Source of the DNA: Chondrilla cf. caribensis
Taxonomy: Eukaryota > Porifera > Demospongiae > Chondrillida > Chondrillidae
Direction of reading: 5' to 3'
Assembly: GCA_964020155.1 (NCBI GenBank)
Contig: OZ026555.1
Span: forward strand, 3,301,795-3,365,794
Length of the DNA stretch: 64,000 nucleotides
Numbering within the stretch: the first letter of the stretch is position 1; each line of letters begins with the position of its first letter. The notes under the pieces were generated by a model, which worked only from the letters and a program-made list of their open reading frames with translations, was not told the origin of the DNA and searched no databases. Of the stretch, positions 57,215 through 64,000 are shown in pieces. Made by a program: the position numbers and the translations under genes.

Positions 57215-58527
57215 TGTGTGTGTGGCAGTGCATGTATGCATTTTATGTGAGTGTGTATTTATGTATGTACCTACTTACTTTTTCATTTAATTAGAATTCA
57301 TTATCAAATGTGGAGATAATCAAAGCTAAAGAGTTCAAGTTTGTTGGTTTCCAGAGGCGGTCAGCAAAACGCTCGGAGAGGGGATCTAGCCCATATGGTA
57401 CGGATCACGAAGATGATGACGAGAAAACAAATAGAATAGCAGGTAAAAAGTTCAGCAAGTCCAAAGGAGTCCCTGAAAGCTTATCTCCTGAAAAGTCTAA
57501 TTCTTCCAACTCGCCTGTAAATGGTCAATCTGTTCCCTCATCGCCTGTTGTCAATGGCAACGGAAGCCAACGTTGTACCAGCGAGTCTCTACCAGACGTG
57601 ACCCCTCCCCCAGTGGATCTCCCTCCAGGGTGCTGGATGCTCGATGGGGACATCACCAGCTTGTCAGATGTTGATGTGAGGTGAGTACAATCTTATCCCA
57701 AAACTGCTATTTTCACAAAATTAATATTAAATTTTGGAAGACTCATTGAGTATGTTTCGTCAGCTTTCTTGATTCTCCCTAAAGAATATGTAGAATGCAC
57801 TACTCATATACTGCACATGTAGGCAGGCTATACTATATTATTGGGTGCTTTAGTATTACCACTACTTCTAGTTGTACTGGTACAGTGTATTGCTATTGAA
57901 AATATAATTATTATTGTCATGGTGGTGTCCTTGAAGCGTGTCATCACAATTCAGTAGATGAAATACCATATGAAAGAGAATTTTGTGTAAGATACTTTTT
58001 CAATTTCATGCTTGAACTTGCATTTCTTGAAATTAAAGTCATGATTTGTGTGTTGTTTTGATATTCTTGCTTGTAAGGATTTTGCAAATGAACTTTTGCA
58101 AATTGGGCCAAATCCCCAAAAAATGCAAAATTTCAACCTCATGAAATTTTCCCCTCATGGTAGAAGCCATCCTACAGACTGAGCACACACTCAGTTGCAT
58201 AGTCACCTAACCTATTTTATTTGTGTTTACATTTTCCCTGTGTGTGGAATTTGTAAACATACGGGAATAACATAATTAGTGTGAGACTGACAGTTATGTT
58301 TACCTGTCCTTGTCTTGTACGACAGAGTACACAAACAACTTGTTCAAGTTTTTGGCTACAAGCCTCCACCTGACGATCAGGAGTTAATGGATCCAAAGGA
58401 GTGGGTGTTTGTCAACCACTCTGAGAACCAGGAGACCGACCTGGTTGATGTCGCTGATTACTCAACAACTGAACAAGAAAACACTGCTAATGGTATCCCA
58501 CATGTCAGTAATTCAACTGCAGTGTAA
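44876..58527 (+). CDS. CERK: ceramide kinase-type lipid kinase, 10 exons
   Basis: Likely phosphorylates ceramide to ceramide-1-phosphate at membranes. Exons: 44876-45407, 50579-50854, 51611-51739, 52144-52207, 52898-53118, 54227-54404, 55996-56159, 56776-56957, 57295-57680, 58326-58527; all GT..AG and in phase, 777 residues, stop TAA. Residues 1-150 are a Ser/Thr/Pro-rich extension, then a PH-like region across exons 1-2 (SVSVSLGEEGVEWSF to TTWLESIKTLMH). The catalytic domain follows: LFVVINPFSGKG, GVGGDGLCSELLNG, GMIPTGSTNT, SPGSHFGDGCLDIII, EFKFVGF, then CWMLDGDI and VHKQLVQVFG. These match the order in human ceramide kinase. The glycine-rich GYGFYGD segment expected after the 54227 exon's start is replaced by CSMNYSISNVE. 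A ~120-residue acidic/Ser-rich insert sits in exon 9. The exon 2-3 junction (50854/51611) is the least certain. Confidence 0.85.
45598..45890. repeat. two direct copies of a ~67-bp repeat plus telomere-like words
   Basis: ttcctcgattcagaggtcat and the following taatacaccaatatagtgcactgg occur at 45602 and again, nearly unchanged, at 45827. Between them lie gggttagtgttag (45668) and ccctaaccccaaccctaacc (about 45754). A reversed copy is inside the element at 29450-29614. Confidence 0.75.
46242..46416. mobile_element. MITE-like element with ~28-bp TIRs
   Basis: Left end tactgtggaacctctacta + aaggacac; right end gtgtcctttatagagagg + tctccctgtata; these are imperfect inverted repeats. Length 175 bp, no coding potential, in lipid kinase intron 1. 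The CAGTGGAACCTCT style end is typical of pogo/Tigger-type non-autonomous elements. Confidence 0.75.
47867..47946. repeat. (CA)n microsatellite
   Basis: CA runs interrupted by gtgtacagcg and tcataag. Confidence 0.9.
49209..49381. mobile_element. MITE-like element with ~29-bp TIRs
   Basis: Left end tatggtggaacctgtgtatgg and right end cattatgcacaggtttcactata are imperfect inverted repeats; inside are ggtcgttatacacagg and gaggtgacc words. Same general type as 46242-46416 but a different subfamily. Confidence 0.7.
49386..49530. repeat. TACGTA/GTAC-rich palindromic simple sequence
   Basis: Dense, overlapping tacgta, gtacgtac and acgtatgt words. Similar clusters occur at 47048-47080, 49811-49940, 51240-51275 and 51740-51860. 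Confidence 0.75.
51958..52034. repeat. (GT)n microsatellite
   Basis: GT run of about 75 bases in a lipid kinase intron. Confidence 0.95.
53216..53325. repeat. imperfect (GT)n tract
   Basis: GT runs broken by catg, tacgag and tatg, beginning about 100 bases after the donor of exon 52898-53118. Confidence 0.85.
53942..54121. mobile_element. MITE-like element with CAGTGGAA ends
   Basis: Starts cagtggaacctttttgacga and ends tctttataggtagattccactg; the ends are inverted repeats and the left flank is TA, as expected for a mariner/pogo target. Length 180 bp, in a lipid kinase intron. Confidence 0.75.
55474..55866 (-). pseudogene. retrotransposon polyprotein C-terminal remnant
   Basis: Minus-strand frames read KNRAYDQRIQEIEHGSFTPL, SITGGMGSSAVIFYRRLAKM, YSNVMNLIRCRI; after a frame change FSLLRSAIAAIRGSRSSN to a stop. 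The series EHGSFTPLxxSxTGGMG..FYxRLA....YxxxMxxxRCRxSFSLLRSAxxxIRGxRSS is one I recall from the end of reverse-transcriptase proteins in cnidarian and sponge genomes. It lies antisense in a lipid kinase intron and is broken by a frameshift. Confidence 0.7.
56979..57235. repeat. long compound (GT)n array
   Basis: About 250 bases of GT with catg/tttg/tatg interruptions, starting only about 20 bases after the donor of lipid kinase exon 56776-56957. Confidence 0.95.
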
Positions 58528-58756
58528 ATGTGAATTTAAATGAGTTTTGTACATATTATTTTGCATTATTGCAGTACACTACATGGTCCACTTTGCATGT
58601 TTCATTGTTTTTTGTGCATTGTTTATGCATAACAATTATAATTATCAAGTATTATGGTCTACAGCTAGACTAAGTATTTTATATACGGTATTACATATTT
58701 TATATTGTTATATTCAATATTTTGCAGTATAATTTATAGAATGTTTCTCAGTGGAA

Positions 58757-58762
58757 AATAAA
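58757..58762 (+). promoter_or_regulatory. polyadenylation signal of the lipid kinase gene
   Basis: AATAAA about 230 bases after the stop codon, in an AT-rich 3' region. Confidence 0.6.
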
Positions 58763-59653
58763 AGATCAATTCATTGTAAGGATCATAAATTGTGGATAAA
58801 ATATTTCTGGTTTATTCTATAGCACTTAGGGTTCTTCAACCCTAGCATGATCGATGTGCAAGTGGTTATTTTGACAGATTCACTTGACTACCAAAATTTG
58901 AACCCAAATCCGCATGCACTCTCACACACACACACACACACTGTTTCAGTAACCACATACAGGGATCATTTGTACATTATGTTTAGGCTGTCCGGTGTGT
59001 CATATAATGTTATTATACGTATGTCATAATAATTTAAGGTGCAGCTTTTTTACTGCAGGACCAGTTAATAAATGCTCTCTTGGTTGTGTGGTCCAGGAGC
59101 CAGAACTCAGGTTAGGTGCACATGGTCAGGCTGGAATCTGGAACTCATAAAGTAGGAAAAAGCAAGTTAGTTGAATGTCTCTGTTTTAGGAAGTATGCAT
59201 TGAAATAGGCCTAGGAGATTCAATAGTGTTTAAGGTTTCCTATTACTAAGTGAATGTGGTATTTCCTCCAGGCTATGCTGTCTATGGTTAGTCGGTCTGG
59301 AAGCGAGAATCCATGCAACTTGTGTGGTTTTGACTCTTATGCCGCATTGCCAATTAAATAAAATATTATGATCTGTAGTCCACGGAAATTCGTATATTAT
59401 TATTACTCCTCTGATGGTCAGACACATACCACTAAATGCCCGTACTAGATAGGCTACTAACCGTTCGATCACTTATACGGCTACGGAATCCTTAGTACAT
59501 AGGCCTCGATCGTTGATGGGGCAACCTATGATATATAGTCATGATTTCAGGTACGTGACTTCAGTAGCCTACGTAGTTTAATAATCGTGTCTGTCGGTAG
59601 TATAATATATTAAGTCAGAAACTGCAAGTTTGGTAGCTGCGGTGCGTTTCCCC
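58763..59653. other. intergenic between lipid kinase and adhesion-GPCR-like gene
   Basis: No coding signal recognised. The end of the region becomes GC-richer near 59630, consistent with the next gene's 5' end. Confidence 0.4.
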
Positions 59654-62600
59654 ATGATAATGACCTACTTTCCACTACGAACCAGGCGAAGCAGGAACTC
59701 TCCCGTTGCCCCCACGTCGACTGTGGTGACGAAGACGGTCTTCATCTGTATGGTACTCTCCGCTCTTACTCCTCAAGGAAACGGACAGTCAGTTACAATG
59801 TACGTATTTTCTGTTTGACCGGTCGGCAACGGCAGATTATAGAACGTGTGTTTACGTATACCACATGCATTGGTCAATCCCCCATGTATGGAGCTTGAGA
59901 TAGCTATCGAGTTCAACTTGTTATTGGCTGCCGTATAGGGCTGTAAATTCTATCTAAACATATATAGACGTGTTGCGCGCTAGCCCCGGGATTGCTCGTA
60001 GCAAAGTTCGGATTTCTGGATGGGACGGCCAGACTTTCGATCGGTCCATGATTGGTCAGAACTCGAAAGTTTTCGCAACGGAAACTTGAGATTACATTTG
60101 AAAATTGCCGCTGAAGTGCACAGAGAGCTAGATCATGACTATCTAGACATGACATGCTGGATCCTGCATGTGTTGTGGACTTAAGACTTGGTTCAGACGG
60201 TTGGGAATACATGTCACGCCTTTCATTACGTATCATAATCCACAGTAAACTCTGATCCAACGCTGCTATTTCGGACTCTTGGTTTATTACTGTTATGTGG
60301 ATATTTGGTTCCTTTCTAGCCTTCACCCCGCATATTCACTCGAATTATAGTGTACTTTTCAGCTTTGCCCAAGAATCTTGCGCAATCCAAGGTAGAAATC
60401 GCAAACTTTTCGCGGTATGGTCCTATAGCTAAGATTGCTCAAATAGACGTAAAAACCGTATTAGATTTATGTGGTGTGCCCGCTTTAAGTTGTAATGTAC
60501 ATAACCTATTACTGATTGTATATTTATTGTTTTCTTATGTATGATATTCCAGTTGTCATTGTATCTTGTGGAGTGCTACATTGGACCCCTCTGTGTCCTA
60601 GCACCTTATGATGTGATACACTTTAATAATATTGATTGATTAATATACTAATTTAAAACCATGCTAAGTCTAAGAACCTGTTCTATCCTACAAGAGAAAA
60701 GTTCAGATGCTATAGACATTCTAGACACCAAACTACTGAAATACAATGATGTTTGTATTCTTTACATTTCCTTACTCCAGGATGGTTCCTTGTGAAAGTA
60801 ACGGGCAAACAAATCTAATTCTCAACTACAGTGGTAATAACGTCAGTGTGCTCTCAAGTACGTATATATTTATGTGTAGTACATATGTGTAGGTATCATA
60901 TTATTATTTTTAGATATTATACCTTATAATTTCTAAAATAGTCAACAGACATCTGAGAATGTGGCCATAACATGCAGCCTAGTACAGGATTAAGAGCAAG
61001 TTACAAATTATTATGAACTATACAGGCCTGTAGGAAGCAACCTAAAAGGACTCAGGCCATCATTTACAGCCTATAGATCAATGGTGCATATCATCGACAA
61101 TGATCATTAACTGATACACTACAAGTACAGGAAACACAACGATACAGTTACATAGAATCCTGTGTCCAGTTTCACGGGGAAGATTGTATCATATGCGAGA
61201 CATGATACTGAGATTCAGTAATGCAATGATTTCAGCATGGCTTCTGCCTTAGGAGACGTCATTAGCAATCAACCCAGAGGCCTAACTTATACACATCACT
61301 ATTGCCCTTTTCCAAACAGTCGATGACTCTTTTGATGCATTTATAGCTAGTTTATTAAAAAGAAAAATGAGGTAGATTTGGTATTAAGAGATTCATTAGG
61401 TTTGTAAGGTAAGTTTCAAGAAATAGTCAGGCCTTTGGATATAAAACCAGTCAGGCCATAGTCTGACTGGCCATGGTGGTTTCTATGGGCCTGCTATAAT
61501 CAATAGCATGCTAGTTTCTTAGCAGTTCTAGCTGGTTTCCAACACTACAGAGGAGGGTTAGGTCAGAGCAGACCTGGATTAACATGGTCTTGCCTTGATG
61601 CAAAATTTACAGTACAGGGTTAAAATATTGACTCTCTACACTGCATGATTACAGTATAAGTATCTGTGTGGTTAACACAGTAGAGTGGCCAGATTCCTAT
61701 GAACGATCATTAAAATCCCAGAAATTCTCCTCTCTCCCTTTGAATGGAGGGTATGTGCTTGCTGCAATGTCGAAAATGATTTATCCAGGTGTAGTTTATT
61801 CTCACCACCACTGCCACAATCCTATTTTCCTGTCAAGAACTCTACTCCTAGTTACAGAAAGCTGCACTCTTTCCATACTTCATTTTCATCATAATTACAT
61901 ATCAAAGATTAATTAATTATTGGTATTACTATAAATCTTGTAGGATTTTTGGGAAATATTTCAAGGGAATTGGACCTATGGAGTGGATCATGTGACACGT
62001 TGATTGCTGTGTGTGGGGATTCCGACTTCAACAGTTACTGCAATGCTACCATGGTACCTGAATCTCCAATGACATCATCGTTGAATGTGCCACTTTCTAC
62101 TTCATCAGACAGTGTGTTCTCTACTTCAGTCACTCAGTCCAGCCTATCCAGTTCTGCTGACCTTACCAGTTCTGCTGACTTTACCAGTTCTGCTGACTTT
62201 ACCAGTTCCACTAACCTTACCAGTTCTGCTGACTTTACCAGTTCTGCTGACTTTACCAGTTCTGCTGTCACCGATATGCAATCAGATGCAACATCTATGT
62301 CTAGCAGTCTCAACATCTCATCTACGCCAACAATCAGCAGCAGTATATTCACAGATGGGCCAACGGACATCATAACTTCTGTATTCACAGAGTCAGAAAT
62401 TACCCCTACTGCTTCATCACAATCACCTCTGTCTGCTATCATTGCAATGAGTACAGATGTTAGTGAACCATCTACACTAATAACAGAACCAGGACCTTCG
62501 TCCCTGCCATCTATATCTCCTGACACATCAGTAGAAAGAGCTTTTGAAGAATTTTCAAATTTCCAGAAATCCATACAGAGTGCCTTGTCGGCTAATGAGG

Positions 62601-63324
62601 CAGAAATATCCCAACAAAGAGCATCAGTGAGTGGTGTGAGATTATTACATCTAGTATGTGTGGTCATATCATGCCATTGACAGATGGTAGGGTATATGTA
62701 CAATATGTATGTATGTAATGTGCGATTTTGTGTTTCACACAAATTAATTGTATCTCGTGCGTGTTCAATGAAATTTTCTCGGTGATATGTTTAATTCATG
62801 TCAAGTAATTTGTCTAGTTTAGTCATATGAAGTATGAAATATGCCTGTTCAGATTAACAGGCGTCTACTGTATCCAGTCATACATATTATATGTACACAT
62901 AATGTGTACGCATGTACGTACATATGTATGTATGTATTTATGAATGTATGTACCCTTACATTTGAACCTATACATACAATACATACTATGTATTCCAATC
63001 TTCACACGCACTCATTGCAGCTTGTCTGACATGTATTGATGGATATATGCTCGTTGTGTACAAATTGAACTGATGATGTATGTATTCCGTAGGAATTTCT
63101 GAACTTCCTTTCTGACATTTTGGATGTCTTCTCAAACCCCATATCACCTGTAAGTTCAACATGACCCATAATGTTGCAATGCTGTTTTAGATGAATATAG
63201 GATGTACTATGTATGTGGACAGCATTTGTATTTTGGTACAGGTACACATCTAAACCTTCTGTCCTTCATCATATTATGTACATCATGACACTTCTCAAAA
63301 TATTCTACACACACACACATGCAT

Positions 63325-63397
<73 letters not shown>

Positions 63398-63420
63398 CAC
63401 ACACATTCTCTCATACACAC

Positions 63421-63469
<49 letters not shown>

Positions 63470-64000
63470 ACACACATGCACTTTCTATGTTTGGCAAAGT
63501 ACTGTACTTTCATTCCACTACACAGAATAATGCTAGCTCCTTCGGATCCCGGTTTCTACAATTAGTTGACGATATTGCGCTTTCTATTTCTGTTGAAGTG
63601 GGAGAGACTGTCCAATTGGGAACACCAAACCTCAGTAAGTGTACAGGAAGTTCATGTAGTCATTGATGCACCCATAATTACAAAACATGTACGAAACAAT
63701 GTTCATGTTGGAATCTCATTGTATGTATGCAAGTAGACATGCTTCTGTATACACCTGTTCTGTATGTACATACTGTACACGCACACAGACATGTATGTAC
63801 ATACTGTACACACATACATACATGAACTGTATGTACATAATAATGTTAATGTTTGCTGCATGGTTTTAATGCATGGTACGACCTGTAGTTTCTGATTCAA
63901 GGATATTATTGTGCCATTTGTCTATTAGATCTCACAGTGCAGAATATTGACACAGAAGCTTTCAATGTTTTGAGACTTGAACATTCATTTTCACTGGATT
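59654..64000 (+). CDS. probable adhesion GPCR, 5' part (truncated by window end)
   Basis: Exons 59654-59799, 60781-60857, 61681-61750, 61966-62626, 63093-63149, 63526-63634 and 63929 onward join in phase. Exon 1 ends in a hydrophobic stretch (TVFICMVLSALTPQG) that could be a signal sequence. Exons 2-4 give a small ectodomain with paired Cys and N-glycosylation sites (VPCESNGQ, SCDTLIAVCG). Exon 4 is mostly a Ser/Thr-rich mucin-like stalk with 18-bp repeats (SADFTS). The last exons (EFLNFLSDILDVF, SRFLQLVDDIALSISVE, NLTVQNIDTEAFNVLRLEH) resemble the helical and first beta part of the GAIN domain that precedes the seven-helix region of adhesion GPCRs. The seven-helix part lies beyond the window, so the class is an inference. 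The exon 4 acceptor (61965) was picked because it keeps phase; the stronger-looking acceptor at 61933 does not. Confidence 0.6.
62137..62268 (+). repeat. 18-bp coding minisatellite in the mucin-like stalk
   Basis: About seven units of ctgctgactttaccagtt, encoding SADFTS with variants SADLTS and STNLTS. The reading frame is preserved, as the unit length is a multiple of three. Confidence 0.9.
63306..63475. repeat. (CA)n array in two blocks
   Basis: Two CA runs separated by cattctctcatacacaa, ending about 50 bases before exon 63526-63634. Confidence 0.95.

Noticed and set aside
60350..60544. 64-codon frame between exons 1 and 2 of the adhesion-GPCR-like gene
   Set aside because: Exons 59654-59799 and 60781-60857 join in phase without it; it has no recognisable domain.

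Overview
The window is animal nuclear DNA: AT-rich, with multi-exon genes, GT..AG introns carrying long (GT)n tracts, and many short transposon relics. The best guess is a sponge, probably a demosponge. The reasons are short-intron genes lying close together, a divergent receptor tyrosine kinase, a large intronless beta-helix/multi-pass membrane protein of a kind I associate with sponge genomes, and dense TACGTA/GTAC-rich intron sequence. This is an inference; no species marker is present. All gene models were built by hand from splice signals and codon phase.

Layout. (1) 0.9-8.3 kb, plus: a receptor tyrosine kinase in 11 phase-compatible exons, with a transmembrane helix and a complete kinase domain whose DFG motif reads DFS. 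(2) 9.4-14.7 kb, minus: two intronless ADP/ATP carrier genes of plant/fungal-like sequence, separated by GC-rich repeat insertions; the second copy has lost two substrate-contact arginines. (3) 17-21.3 kb, minus: a ~1,444-codon beta-helix plus multi-TM membrane protein in one reading frame, broken by a single in-frame TGA. (4) 22.6-23.2 kb, minus: the last two exons of a PLAC8-family gene. (5) 25.2-43.2 kb, minus: a tandem pair of complete glucose-6-phosphate dehydrogenase genes, 12 exons each with matching exon sizes except the first and last, separated by a hAT transposon relic and foldback elements. (6) 44.9-58.5 kb, plus: a 10-exon ceramide kinase-type lipid kinase. (7) 59.7-64 kb, plus: the 5' part of a probable adhesion GPCR with a Ser/Thr-rich stalk and the start of a GAIN-like region, running off the window.

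The genes do not form a pathway. The notable features are duplication and decay: duplicated kinase exon fragments, paired carriers, paired G6PD genes with a local tract of near identity, and several families of short terminal-inverted-repeat elements in introns. No rRNA, tRNA or CRISPR array was recognised.
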